DNA from: Rhizobiales bacterium YIM 77505
GTDB taxonomy: Bacteria; Pseudomonadota; Alphaproteobacteria; Rhizobiales; Beijerinckiaceae
Direction of reading: 5' to 3'
DNA length: 64,000 nt
Assembly: GCA_000745135.1 (NCBI GenBank)
Contig: JQNH01000001.1
Location: 558,001 to 622,000, forward strand
Under the pieces are notes generated by a model that did not search any database, had not been told where the DNA came from, and saw nothing but the letters and a program-made list of their open reading frames with translations. Below are positions 43,541 through 54,600 of the stretch, piece after piece (positions within the stretch are counted from its first letter, which is position 1; every line of letters begins with the position of its first letter). A program made the translations under genes and the position numbers.

Positions 43541-43831
43541 ATGCTGATGCTCGTCACCTACGACGTGAGCACCGAGACGCCGGCCGGCCGGCGCCGCTTG
43601 CGGTGCGTGGCGCGCGCCTGCCTCGATTTCGGCCAGCGGGTGCAGAAATCGGTGTTCGAATGCGAGGTCGACCCGGCGCAGTGGACGGCGCTGCGCGCCC
43701 GGCTGACCGACATCATCGACCCGGCGACGGACAGCCTGCGCTTCTACCGGCTCGGCGCCGAGGGCCGCCGGCGCGTCGAGCACATCGGGGCCAAGCCCGC
43801 GCTCGACCTCGACGGGCCGCTCGTCTTCTGA
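43541..43831 (+). CDS. cas2: Cas2 (type I-C)
   Basis: A 96-residue ferredoxin-fold protein that scaffolds the Cas1-Cas2 integration complex. It starts MLMLVTYDVSTETPAGRRRL with the conserved Asp and contains RVQKSVFECEVDPAQW and a C-terminal strand segment (EHIGAKPALDLDGPLVF). It ends 228 bp before the first CRISPR repeat. Confidence 0.95.
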   Translation: MLMLVTYDVSTETPAGRRRLRCVARACLDFGQRVQKSVFECEVDPAQWTALRARLTDIIDPATDSLRFYRLGAEGRRRVEHIGAKPALDLDGPLVF

Positions 43832-44059
43832 TCTTGCGATGGCGCATGCCCGTCCGACGGCGCCTGGCGCGCCGGCAGTCGCGCGAACGATAAGCGTGCA
43901 AGGCTTGCTTCGTCGATTCGCGCAACTTGGATTCATCGTTCCTTTCAGGTGCTTGGGAGGCGAGCCCTGCAATAGCTGCTCCGCCCCGCAGCCGCTCACT
44001 CTCCCGCTCGCGCGGACGTCGCTTGCCAGCCTTATTCGTCAATATGTTACAAGCGAGCG
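43832..44059 (+). promoter_or_regulatory. CRISPR leader
   Basis: The 228 bp between cas2 and the first repeat hold no gene. The last 30 bp (CCTTATTCGTCAATATGTTA and on) are more A/T-rich, as expected of a leader with the array promoter and integration signals. The leader must be on this side because degenerate repeats are all at the far end. Confidence 0.8.
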
Positions 44060-47000
44060 GTCGCCCCTCACGCAGGGGCGCGGATCGAAACAAGTCGATA
44101 CGATCAAGATTGCTAATGGGGCGATCGTCGCCCCTCACGCAGGGGCGCGGATCGAAACTTGAAGCCAGCCACGGTGATCTGCTGGACGCGGGGTCGCCCC
44201 TCACGCAGGGGCGCGGATCGAAACAAGCTTCTCGGCTCGGGCCTTCTGGGCGGCGAGGGGTCGCCCCTCACGCAGGGGCGCGGATCGAAACACCTCACCC
44301 TCGATCATGCGCAGCGTCTCGCGCAGTCGCCCCTCACGCAGGGGCGCGGATCGAAACCGGCAGGGTTACGCGAGAAAAACACGGGAATTATTGTCGCCCC
44401 TCACGCAGGGGCGCGGATCGAAACCGGTTCCAGAACGTTGTGGAGCGCTTGCGGGCCAGGTCGCCCCTCACGCAGGGGCGCGGATCGAAACTCGGAGGGG
44501 CTCGCGTCCCAGGCGGCAAGAATGGTCGCCCCTCACGCAGGGGCGCGGATCGAAACGCCGCCGTGGCCTGCGCACTCTGCCTCAGCTGGGGTCGCCCCTC
44601 ACGCAGGGGCGCGGATCGAAACCTCCTATTGCCGAAACGCCGGCTGCAGGCGGCAAGTCGCCCCTCACGCAGGGGCGCGGATCGAAACAAAGCGCTCGAC
44701 TGATAGCTGAATGTGCCATCGAGTCGCCCCTCACGCAGGGGCGCGGATCGAAACACGTATCCGATCAAGCGCTTGCCGCCCCACCAGGTCGCCCCTCACG
44801 CAGGGGCGCGGATCGAAACGTCTCAGGGCGAGTTTGTCACGCCACCCCGTCACGGTCGCCCCTCACGCAGGGGCGCGGATCGAAACTGCCGCCCACCGCT
44901 GCCGGGCCCACGCGGTGCTGGTCGCCCCTCACGCAGGGGCGCGGATCGAAACCACAGAGCTCAATGTTGACATCCTCCCCGCCCTGTCGCCCCTCACGCA
45001 GGGGCGCGGATCGAAACCGGTCTAGGGCCACGCGGGTCCAAAATCCAAGGGTCGTCGCCCCTCACGCAGGGGCGCGGATCGAAACGTGTCCCGCCGTCAA
45101 TGAGCGCGTCGTATGCCGGGTCGCCCCTCACGCAGGGGCGCGGATCGAAACCACAAGTCTGGCGCTTCACCAACAACGTGATGCCGTCGCCCCTCACGCA
45201 GGGGCGCGGATCGAAACCGGTTGATCGGCACGACTCGGCCATCCTGTCCGGGTCGCCCCTCACGCAGGGGCGCGGATCGAAACCGCTGCGGGACGTGGTG
45301 CGCGCCGAGAACGAGGCGGTCGCCCCTCACGCAGGGGCGCGGATCGAAACTCCCTCACCATGTTTCCCGGAAAACCCTTCACGCGTCGCCCCTCACGCAG
45401 GGGCGCGGATCGAAACTTCAATACTCTCGCGCCTGGAGAAGGCGTAGAGGGTCGCCCCTCACGCAGGGGCGCGGATCGAAACGGTTTGATAAGGGGCGGC
45501 TTCGCCAAGGAAGCAGGTCGCCCCTCACGCAGGGGCGCGGATCGAAACCCGCCCTCGATGAGCGGCCGATCCGGCGCGGCGGTCGCCCCTCACGCAGGGG
45601 CGCGGATCGAAACACCGACCGCGATGTCATCGAGGCGCTTGCGGCGGTCGCCCCTCACGCAGGGGCGCGGATCGAAACTTACGCAGAGGGTGCTTGTTGG
45701 AGCGTCCTAGCTGGTCGCCCCTCACGCAGGGGCGCGGATCGAAACAAGGCTCCAGAGGCTCGGTGGCACGGGGCGGGGCCGTCGCCCCTCACGCAGGGGC
45801 GCGGATCGAAACGTCTTGTGGCGGACGGTGATGGCGGAGCGTATGGTCGCCCCTCACGCAGGGGCGCGGATCGAAACGTCTGGCCAAGCCGCTTGCGCCA
45901 CGCCTTGAGCGTCGCCCCTCACGCAGGGGCGCGGATCGAAACGCGCGGATGCGGTAGGTGCCGAGTTGCACACCATCGTCGCCCCTCACGCAGGGGCGCG
46001 GATCGAAACCTCAATACGCAGCCCTATGCCCGCAAGATCGAGCGGTCGCCCCTCACGCAGGGGCGCGGATCGAAACCCATGGCGGCCTCGCGAGCATCCG
46101 CCCCGGCCTCGTCGCCCCTCACGCAGGGGCGCGGATCGAAACGCGTCGCTCATCCTCTCGTCTCCTCGCTCTTGGGTCGCCCCTCACGCAGGGGCGCGGA
46201 TCGAAACCGATTCCTCCATCACCAAGCGACGAGCATGATCGTCGCCCCTCACGCAGGGGCGCGGATCGAAACAATGCCTCGCACGCGCCTGCCATTTCGG
46301 CCTGGTCGCCCCTCACGCAGGGGCGCGGATCGAAACCGTGACAGGAGCCCGTTCACATGGCGAACCTTCGTCGCCCCTCACGCAGGGGCGCGGATCGAAA
46401 CCGATGGAAAGAGCGCTTGAGCGCTTGGCACGGCAGTCGCCCCTCACGCAGGGGCGCGGATCGAAACATCGAGCGTTTCGGTCGGAACCGGTGCCAAGGA
46501 GGTCGCCCCTCACGCAGGGGCGCGGATCGAAACCCTGCCCAAGAACCCCAACGGCCCAAGCGAGCCTGTCGCCCCTCACGCAGGGGCGCGGATCGAAACC
46601 GGAAATCCTTGGCCGCGTCGTGCCGCAGGTGCGTCGCCCCTCACGCAGGGGCGCGGATCGAAACATGGGATGCTCCGTTGTGATGATCATGCCGCGCGGT
46701 CGCCCCTCACGCAGGGGCGCGGATCGAAACCCGCCACTCTTAGGCGCGTCCTTGGCGTTCCCGCGTCGCCCCTCACGCAGGGGCGCGGATCGAAACAATC
46801 CCCACGCCCCCTGTGCGCCCCGATGAGTTGGTCGCCCCTCACGCAGGGGCGCGGATCGAAACCGCCGACCGCGATGCCGAGCACCGGCACGTTGCGGTCG
46901 CCCCTCACGCAGGGGCGCGGATCGAAACATCGTGCCCGCGAATACAAAGCCATCCGGAAACGGTCGCCCCTCACGCAGGGGCGCGGATCGAAACGGCCGG

Positions 47001-48238
47001 GACGCGTGGCGGGTCGCCTTAAGCGGCGGTCGCCCCTCACGCAGGGGCGCGGATCGAAACCGACATGACGATGCTCCAAATGAAAAGGGCGCCGTCGCCC
47101 CTCACGCAGGGGCGCGGATCGAAACCGCGATGGATGCACCCACGACCTCGGCAGCCCTGTCGCCCCTCACGCAGGGGCGCGGATCGAAACAAGATCGTGG
47201 CCGCCGACAAGGCGGATGCCAACGGTCGCCCCTCACGCAGGGGCGCGGATCGAAACAGTATGTAACGAGCGGAGCGAGCGAAGTTGAAAGTCGCCCCTCA
47301 CGCAGGGGCGCGGATCGAAACATGTGCACCCCATGGCGACGGCCTATGAGGCCGGGTCGCCCCTCACGCAGGGGCGCGGATCGAAACTGCCCGCGGACCT
47401 CATATGCACCCTCTGGCACGTGTCGCCCCTCACGCAGGGGCGCGGATCGAAACATTCGGTTCGGCGGGTCAACGAGATCGTGGCGGGTCGCCCCTCACGC
47501 AGGGGCGCGGATCGAAGCCAACGCCGGACGAATGTCACGCTCCCACCGCATGGTCGCCCCTCACGCAGGGGCGCGGATCGAAACTCGATGGACGTGCCGG
47601 CCGCGATGAAGGTGTCGGGTCGCCCCTCACGCAGGGGCGCGGATCGAAACATGGCGGGGCTGAGATTGGTGTTGATGGCGTGCGGTCGCCCCTCACGCAG
47701 GGGCGCGGATCGAAACGACCCGCCGACCATCCTGCGAGCGGAGCGCGATGTCGCCCCTCACGCAGGGGCGCGGATCGAAACGCCCGCGCTTTCGACGGGG
47801 GCGCCATGCGCCGCGGTCGCCCCTTACGCAGGGGCGCGGATCGAAACGGGTGTCCCGGGCGGCGCAGGTATATCCTCACATGTCGCCCCTTACGCAGGGG
47901 CGCGGATCGAAACCCCGCCCTGCCCCGGCAGCATGATGATGATGTTGTCGCCCCTTACGCAGGGGCGCGGATCGAAACGGACGTGAACACGCCGATCAGC
48001 CTTGCCAAGCAGGCCGCCCCTCACGCAGGGGCGCGGATCGAAACACGCTCACGGCCCCGAAAGCGTCGCGCGGTCGCGTCGCCCCTCACGCAGGGGCGCG
48101 GATCGAAACTTGTAGCTGTCGAGGTCTATGACCATGAGGTTGGTCGCGCCTCACGCAGGGGCGCGGATCGAAACGTCTCCCCGCACGCCTCGCACCGGAA
48201 GTCCGGCGTCGCCCCTACGCAGGGGCGCGGATCGAAAC
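44060..48238 (+). CRISPR. Type I-C CRISPR array, 64 repeats and 63 spacers
   Basis: The repeat is 32 nt: it starts GTCGCCCCTCACGCAGGGGC and ends GCGGATCGAAAC. A CGCCCC/GGGGCG stem with loop TCACGCA precedes the handle. I counted 64 repeats by eye at 65-68 bp intervals, with spacers of 33-37 nt. Repeats 1-52 look uniform. Variants cluster distally: GAAGC end (47487), CCTTACG in three consecutive repeats (47816, 47882, 47947), GCCGCC (48013), GTCGCGCC (48143) and a 1-nt deletion in the last (48208). This orients the array with the leader next to cas2. Frames across it are repeat translations, not genes. Confidence 0.98.
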
Positions 48239-48270
48239 CTTCATCCCGGTCGCGAACATCCACGTTCCGT

Positions 48271-50145
48271 CTAGGCATAGGGTAAGGCAGGATCGCGGCT
48301 CAGAGGTCTCGGCACGGCGGATATTCCGTTCTCTTGGAAGGCTCGCTGAACTTCGGCGAGCACTCTCTTCCTGATCTGGAACTGCTTGCCGGCGCGCGCC
48401 TTGAACTTGCCCCGAACGACGAGGGTGCCGTCCTCCACCGCCGCGATGCCCTGGCTTTTGAACGTCTCGATCAGATCGGGGGCGAGCTCAGGGTCGGCTG
48501 CGATCTCTTGCCCGATCTTCTTGAAGAGCTTGCGCACCTTCTCGACATCGGTCTCGAAGGCCACACGGAAGGCGAGCTTCTCGATAACCCAGTCCCGGCT
48601 GAAGTTCAGGATCTTGCTGATCTGGCCGTAGGGAATGGTGGCCAGCGCCCCGCGCGGATGACGCAGCGACACCGAGCGGATGGAGATTTTCTCCACCGTG
48701 CCTTTGGCGCCCGAGGTCTCGATGTACTCGCCGAGACGGAAGGCGTCGTCGGCGAGGAAGAACAGCCCTGAGACGATGTCCTTCACCAAGGTCTGAGACC
48801 CGAAGCCGATGGCGAGGCCGAAGACGGACAGGCCCGTGATCAGCGGCCACACATTAATGCCGAGCGCGAGCAGGGTGGTGAGCGCGGCGAGCGCCGCCAG
48901 ACTTGCCTTCGTGGCGCCGGCGATCAGCGGCAAGACGGTGCCAAGCCGCGAGCGGGGAGCCTGGCCGGCCTCGTCGTCATGGGACGTAGCCGCAGAGGTT
49001 TCAGTAAGGAGCGCCCGCTCCACCGCCACCCCGATGGCGTTCCATAGATAGGCAGCGATCAGCGCGATGCCCGCGATCTCGATAGCCGGCCATGCGAGCA
49101 CCGATGGGTCGGCGCCCGCCGCGATGACGACGGGCGCACCCCAGACCACGAGCAGGGCCGCCGCCGCGGCGGCCAGGAACATGAAGCGTGCCGTCCGCAC
49201 CGCGGCCGCAATCCCAAGCGGAATGCTGTGCGAGCGGCTGGCGGCGCCCGACCAAGCCTTGATGTGGCTGTCGAGATGGGGGCCGAGCAGGATGAGAAGA
49301 ATCGTCAGCAGGAGGGCGAGCGGGCGCAGGGGCCGGCCGAGCGTGGCCGCGATCTGGGCCAGCACCAGGCTGGCAACGATCAGGGCCGGCGCGAGCGCGG
49401 GCCAAGCGCGCGCGAGCAGGACGCGCAGGCGCGAGCGCGGCCTTGGGCCGGCAAGGGCGAAAGCGAGATTTCGGCGCGAGCGGGCATACGCGACGATGAT
49501 GAGCGCAGTCACCGGCACGACGGCTCCGAAAAGCCCGACGGCATCGCGCAGCCCGGCCCCGGCCCCGAACAGCCGAAGACCGTAAAGCACGGCGACCGCA
49601 AACAGGGCCCAGTACACCACCGCATCGATCATCCGCCGAAACGAGCGCAGCCCCGGGTGGTGCCGCGAGCGTAGGGGCGAGGCCGGCGCGCGCAGGGCCG
49701 CGGCGGTTGCGGCGCAGGTCAATCCGCTCAGGCTCCCTGCGAATGCGAAGCCGCGCAGAACGCGCTGGACCAGGGGCTCTCCCGCGCCGAGCCATTGAGC
49801 AAGGAGAGCGCCGGCGAGGAAGGAGGCCGCCGCCGCGCCAGCGGCAAGCCCCAGCGCCGGCCCGGAGCCAGCCTCGGCTCGCCGCAGGCGGCTGGCGAGA
49901 AAGAACACGGCCAGGGTCGCGGCGCTCACGATCGGGATCGCGACGGCGAGGCTCAGAAAGGTCCAACCGGTCGCCGCGATAGTTCTCTCGAGTGCCGCAA
50001 CATCATCAGGCCAATGGCTAAGCGCATCCATCCGCGCTCGAACGCCGGCCGCAAGGCGTGCGCCAAAGGCCTCGATGTGACCGAGGACGATCTCGGCAAG
50101 GTCGGTCCCGCCGTGCTGAGACGGCGCGGGTTCATCTACGGCCAC
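48271..50145 (-). CDS. MscS-family mechanosensitive channel
   Basis: A 624-residue protein, from GTG 50145, with many membrane helices and a C-terminal MscS module: the pore helix region LITGLSVFGLAIGFGSQTLV, then KDIVSGLFFLADDAFRLGEY, the beta domain (GTVEKISIRSVSLRHPRGAL) and the alpha/beta vestibule. It is a large MscK/YbdG-like form. Such proteins normally begin with a signal peptide, absent here. The frame is open only about 48 nt further upstream, so the N-terminus may be truncated. Its stop is 32 bp from the last CRISPR repeat. Confidence 0.85.
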   Translation of the reverse strand: MAVDEPAPSQHGGTDLAEIVLGHIEAFGARLAAGVRARMDALSHWPDDVAALERTIAATGWTFLSLAVAIPIVSAATLAVFFLASRLRRAEAGSGPALGLAAGAAAASFLAGALLAQWLGAGEPLVQRVLRGFAFAGSLSGLTCAATAAALRAPASPLRSRHHPGLRSFRRMIDAVVYWALFAVAVLYGLRLFGAGAGLRDAVGLFGAVVPVTALIIVAYARSRRNLAFALAGPRPRSRLRVLLARAWPALAPALIVASLVLAQIAATLGRPLRPLALLLTILLILLGPHLDSHIKAWSGAASRSHSIPLGIAAAVRTARFMFLAAAAAALLVVWGAPVVIAAGADPSVLAWPAIEIAGIALIAAYLWNAIGVAVERALLTETSAATSHDDEAGQAPRSRLGTVLPLIAGATKASLAALAALTTLLALGINVWPLITGLSVFGLAIGFGSQTLVKDIVSGLFFLADDAFRLGEYIETSGAKGTVEKISIRSVSLRHPRGALATIPYGQISKILNFSRDWVIEKLAFRVAFETDVEKVRKLFKKIGQEIAADPELAPDLIETFKSQGIAAVEDGTLVVRGKFKARAGKQFQIRKRVLAEVQRAFQENGISAVPRPLSRDPALPYA

Positions 50146-50710
50146 TCGCGGCCCCTCCGCTCCCGCGCCGATGCCGGTCGCGTCGCTGCCATCCTAATCG
50201 AAACCAGATCTTATGGAGATGCACTCTGCGAGTCCCATTGGCGCCTGACCAAGATGGACCGAACGCCTCAGCCTTGCTTTGCATGCAAACCAGCCCTCGC
50301 TGGACATAGAGGCCGAACTGGGTGCAAATGGAGCGCCATGATATGCGACGGGCCGGTGAACGGAGTTGCAGGCCTTAGGCGGCTACAGCTTCGAACTCGG
50401 GACTTACCGGACGTCGCCCTGGCAGGAGTGATCGGCTACAGAGCGCTCGCGGCCGATTTCAGCCGTGGCGAAGGCCGACGTCGCAACGCGTTCGATCTCG
50501 TTCAGCATCCCCCGTTCTCGGGACAGGTATGAGATTCTGATCCGGAGGCGCTTAGGGAGTGAAGTTTTTGCGGCCCATGTTCCGTAGAGGGCCGATTAGG
50601 TTTGACCGACTCGAGTTGTTCTTCCTTCAAAAGACGAGGTTCGCCTTCCTTTTTAGCAAAAAGAAAACAACTTTGGCGGGGCGCCCTGATTATGAACAGG
50701 AGAGTCTCCG
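50146..50710. other. Gene-poor region upstream of the MscS and sulfatase genes
   Basis: About 560 bp between divergent genes, with frequent stops in all frames and no recognised family. It may include decayed sequence, given the missing MscS signal peptide and the pseudogene to the right. A ribosome binding site (caggagag) precedes the ATG at 50711. Confidence 0.4.
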
Positions 50711-52690
50711 ATGCGACAGAGAATGTTCCTGGTAGTCACGTCGAGTGCTGCGATTCTTGTTGGCGCATTCGCCGCATCTGCCACCGCGCAGGACTTGCGT
50801 AAGGACGCAACCGCCGCAACCAAGGCGGCCAATCAGAGGCTGCTCAACGAGTTGCCGTTTTCCGACAGATCGGATTTCGAGAACGCCCGCCGCGGCTTCA
50901 TCGCTCCCCTACCTGCCGAAATCATCAAGGGCCAGAGCGGCAACGTCATCTGGAACCCGCAGCAATACGGCTTCATCAAGCCCGACGCCGCGGCCCCCGA
51001 TACCGTCAACCCGAGCCTCTGGAGGTAGGCGCAGCTCATCAATCTCAGCGGCTTGTTCAAGGTTGCGGACGGCCTCTATCAGATCCGCAATCTCGACCTG
51101 TCGAACATGACCATCATCGAGGGGCGGGAAGGCATCACCATCGTCGATCCGCTGGTCTCGGCCGAAACGGCGAAAGTGGGCCTCGACCTGTACTACGCTC
51201 ACCGGGAGCGGAAGCCGGTCAAAGCGGTGATCTACACCCACAGCCACGTCGACCATTACGGCGGCGTGAAGGGCGTGGTCAGCGAAGCCGACGTGGCCGC
51301 AGGCAAGGTCAAGATCTATGCTCCCGAGGGGTTCCTCGAAGCTGCCGTTGCCGAGAACGTCATGGCGGGCAACGCGATGAGCCGGCGCGCCAGCTACATG
51401 TACGGCAACCTGTTGCCGCCTGACGCCAAGGGCCAGGTCGGCGCGGGCCTCGGCACCACCACATCGGCCGGCACCGTCACGCTGATCCCTCCGACTGACA
51501 TCGTGACGAAGACCGGCGAAAAGCACACGATCGACGGCCTGACTTACGAGTTCCTGATGGCTCCCGGATCGGAGGCGCCGGCAGAGATGCTCTGGTTCAT
51601 CGAGGAGATGAAGGCCATCTCCGCGGCCGAGGACGCGACCCACACGCTGCACAACACGTACTCGCTGCGCGGCGCGAAAATCCGCGAGCCGCTGCCTTGG
51701 TCGAAGTACCTCAACGAGGTGCTGACGATGTGGGGCGGCAAGGCGGAGGTGATGTTCGCCCAGCATCACTGGCCGACCTTCGGCAATGCCGAGGTCGTCA
51801 AGCTCCTCAAGAGCCAGCGCGATCTCTACCGCTTCATCAACGACGAGACCCTGCGCATGGTGAACAAGGGCATGACCATGCGGGAAATCGCCGACTCCTT
51901 CAAAATGCCCCCCAGCCTGGCGAATGTGTGGGCGAACCGCGGCTATTACGGGTCGGTCTATCACAACGTCGCGGCGACCTATGTCCTTTATCTTGGCTGG
52001 TTCACGGGCAACCCGGCCACCTTGCATGAGCTACCCCCCGTCGACGCGGCCAAGAACTATGTCGAGTTCATGGGCGGAGCCGCGGTCGTTCTGTCGAAGG
52101 CGAAGCAAGCCTTCGACAAGGGCGAGTATCGCTGGGTCGCCCAGGTGGTCAACCACGTGGTGTTCGCCGACCCCAATAACCGCGACGCCAAGAATCTTCA
52201 GGCCGACGCGCTTGAGCAACTGGGCTACCAGGCCGAGTCGGGGCCGTGGCGCAACTTCTATCTCACGGGCGCCAAGGAGCTGCGCGAGGGCGTGACCAAG
52301 CTGCCGACCCCCAACACGGCCAGCCCCGATACCGTCAGGGCGATGACGCCCGAGATGTTCTTCGACTATCTCAGCGTCCGCGTGGACCGCACCAAGGCGG
52401 CCGACGCCAAGATTGCCTTGAATATCGACTTCGGCAACGCGGGCGGGAAGTATCTGGTCGAGCTGGAGAACGGCGTGCTCAACCATACCGAGGGCCGCCA
52501 GGCAAACAATGCCGACGCAACGGTGACGCTGACGCGGGATACGCTGAACAAGATCATCCTTCAGGAGACGAAGCTGGCGGATGCGATCGGCGCCGGAGAG
52601 GTCAAAGTCAGCGGCAACCAGGCGAAGCTGAACGAGCTGGTCTCCTATCTCGACAACTTCGAGTTCTGGTTCAGCATCGTCACGCCGTAG
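50711..52690 (+). pseudogene. Alkylsulfatase (SdsA1/YjcS-type) with one internal amber stop
   Basis: One frame of 660 codons covers a secreted linear alkylsulfatase: signal peptide (LVVTSSAAILVGAFAASATA), GFIAPLPAEIIKGQSGNVIW, the MBL zinc motif YTHSHVDHYGGVKGV, AEMLWFIEEMKAISAAED, a dimerisation domain and a C-terminal SCP2-like domain (DATVTLTRDTLNKIILQET). A TAG at 51026-51028 interrupts it after NPSLWR; family members usually have Gln there (CAG), so one C-to-T change explains it. Everything else looks intact, so the mutation is recent or the codon is read through. Confidence 0.88.
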
Positions 52691-52718
52691 CAGCAGCGCA
52701 TGGCATCAGGATCGATCC

Positions 52719-52744
52719 GGGTTCCGCCCATGGGGGCGGAACCC
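52719..52744 (+). terminator. Hairpin after the alkylsulfatase gene
   Basis: GGGTTCCGCCC pairs perfectly with GGGCGGAACCC around a 4-nt loop, 29 bp after the stop. It is a strong stem but lacks a T-tract. The following 52745-53079 holds no recognisable gene. Confidence 0.65.
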
Positions 52745-53079
52745 TTGCATAAGGGCGAAGGCGCACCAGGAACACGCGCCCAATCCGGGAGGCTCCCCTC
52801 CCGTCATTCTTTTCCTGGCGGTGGTCGCTCTCGTCGCTCATGGCGTCGTTGCCGTGTGAGGCATCCCTTACGAGATCGCGAAGCGTCGAGGCTAAGTGCG
52901 CGGCGACGACCGTGGCGATGATCATGGCGGCGACGCCCTCAAACGCGCTGAAGCTCAGAGTGTCCTTTGCCGCGTGCCAGATCGCCACCGCACCGCCTCT
53001 AAGGAGTAAATCCGCGTCGGCCGGGCAACCCTTGCGCCTCCTTCAAGCCAGGCAGCGACTTACCCCCTTGCATCGGCAA

Positions 53080-53337
53080 CTAATACCTCGCCGTAATGGC
53101 GGCTGGCGACGGGGCGGGACGATGTGCAACCCAGAGAGGAAATGAGATCTGCACAAAGCCGATGGTGCCTTGAAAGCGGTTCTCGACGTCGACCTCGCGC
53201 AGCACCTTGATGCGGGTTGAGACCGGCAGCTGCCCGATGGTGAAGTTGTACCCCACTGTGCCGCCGACGGCGGTGACTCGGCCCTTGTACGCCCCGAGGG
53301 TGGCGCCCGGGCCGCTATCACCGGTGATCTGCTGGTA
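53080..53337 (-). pseudogene. C-terminal fragment of a MetA-pathway porin-like transporter
   Basis: The minus strand encodes SHYQQITGDSGPGATLGAYK, RVTAVGGTVGYNF and EVDVENRFQGTIGFVQISFP, the closing beta-strands of the Phenol_MetA_deg (SphA-like) outer-membrane family. The expected N-terminal two-thirds is absent; at about 53337 the sequence switches to an HlyD gene on the other strand. It is therefore a fragment. Confidence 0.65.
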
Positions 53338-54075
53338 GTGGCTGGCGAGGCGCAGGTCGACCTGGCGCAGCAGACCTTCGACCGGCAGCAGGAGCTGTTC
53401 GAGCGCAAGGTCGTCGCCCAGGCGAGCGTCGACACGGCGACGCGCAACCTCGAGGCCGCGCAGCAGAACCTCGCGGCGGCGGAGACGGCCGAGAGCCGGG
53501 CGCGGCTCGCCTACGAATCGAACATCGGCGACGTGAACACCTCGGTGGCGCAGGCGCAGCAGCAACTTGCGGCGGCACGCACCAATCTCGACGAGACGAC
53601 CGTCACGGCGCCCTGCGACGGCTACGTCACCAACGTCAACATCCTCCCCGGCACCATCGTCAGCGCCTCGGCCTCGGTGATGCCGTTCGTGTGCGACCAA
53701 GACGAGGAGCTCAAGGGCAAGGTCATTGCCACCTTCGATCAGGGCGCTTTCCTCGCCGTACAGCCGGGCGAGCGCGCCGAGGTGATCTTCCCCATGTACC
53801 CGGGGCAGGTCTTCGCCGGACGAGTCGACAGCGTGGTCGACATCACCAGCGGCGGCACGCTGACGCCGAGCGGCATTCTTCCGACCGTGAGCCTGCCGAC
53901 GAGCAGGCCGCGCTTCGCCGCGGTCATCAAGTTGGCCGATCCGAACCTTCGCCTCCCGGCCGGAGCGCAAGGCGAAGGCGCGGTCTACACGGAAAAGGTG
54001 CCATTCGCCGGCATGCTGCGCATGGGGTTTCTCAGGGCCGACACGATCCTGAACTACGTGGCTTGGGGAACGTAG
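53338..54075 (+). pseudogene. HlyD-family membrane fusion protein lacking its N-terminus
   Basis: The frame codes for the coiled coil (AQVDLAQQTFDRQQELFERK, NLEAAQQNLAAAETAESRAR), the second lipoyl half (TTVTAPCDGYVTNVNILPGT) and the beta-barrel of a YibH/EmrA-like adaptor to a normal C-terminus. The membrane anchor and first lipoyl half (about 100 residues) are missing, and the left end abuts an oppositely oriented porin fragment. Probably inactive. Confidence 0.72.
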
Positions 54076-54600
54076 CTGATCGATCGGCGAGATCACCAGC
54101 GCAGCGTAGCGCGTGCACCGAGACCCTCGCGTCAGCCAAGAGCCTCTCGTGTCGGTCGGCAGATGACGCACAATCTCCGCGAACTGCGCGTCGGTGGGTC
54201 AGAAGTGATCCCAATTCATCAGCGGCCTCCTCTCAGAGGGCGTAACTCACAAAACCCTTGCTGCCTCAAACCGCTTCATGGGTCCGGACCCTAACTCAGC
54301 TTTGTAGAACCTGACGCACCCGATCGCGCCGCTGGACGAGCCTCGGTGAGCGGCTCGAGGCTGACGACGCAGGCCTGAGCCTCCACAAAGCTACGATCGT
54401 CGAGGAAACTTCTGCTGTACGCTACGCGGCCGCGAAGTCGTAACGGCGATTGGGGAACGAGGAGATCTCAGAACCAGCCTTCTCTGGAAGCGCGGTCCCT
54501 GCGTCCTCATGCCCAATCTGACCTCGGCTGAAGACGTGCCCTTGCAAAACGCCTCGCTCTCCCCATTTCCCATCTGGATGGATGGTGAGGGGATGGTCTA
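54076..54600. other. Intergenic region without a recognised gene
   Basis: About 525 bp following the HlyD fragment. It has short frames only, none with family features. It may contain debris of the rearrangement at 53337 and the promoter of the regulator at 54601. Confidence 0.35.

Noticed and set aside
47012-47020. Extra repeat start GGTCGCCTT within a spacer
   Set aside because: Only the first six bases match; the real repeat begins at 47029 with normal spacing.
44060-48238. Long open frames on both strands rich in repeated SPLTQGRGSK, RPSRRGADRN or FRSAPLREG units
   Set aside because: They are translations of the CRISPR repeat in different frames, kept open by its base composition. Not genes.
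50192-50205. AATCGAAACCAGATC resembling the repeat 3' handle
   Set aside because: Only about 8 bases match, with no stem upstream. Chance similarity, unlike the 21 matching bases at 38245.
53080-54171. Single 363-residue minus-strand protein
   Set aside because: Only the last about 85 codons look like a real (porin) protein; the rest is antisense to the HlyD fragment.
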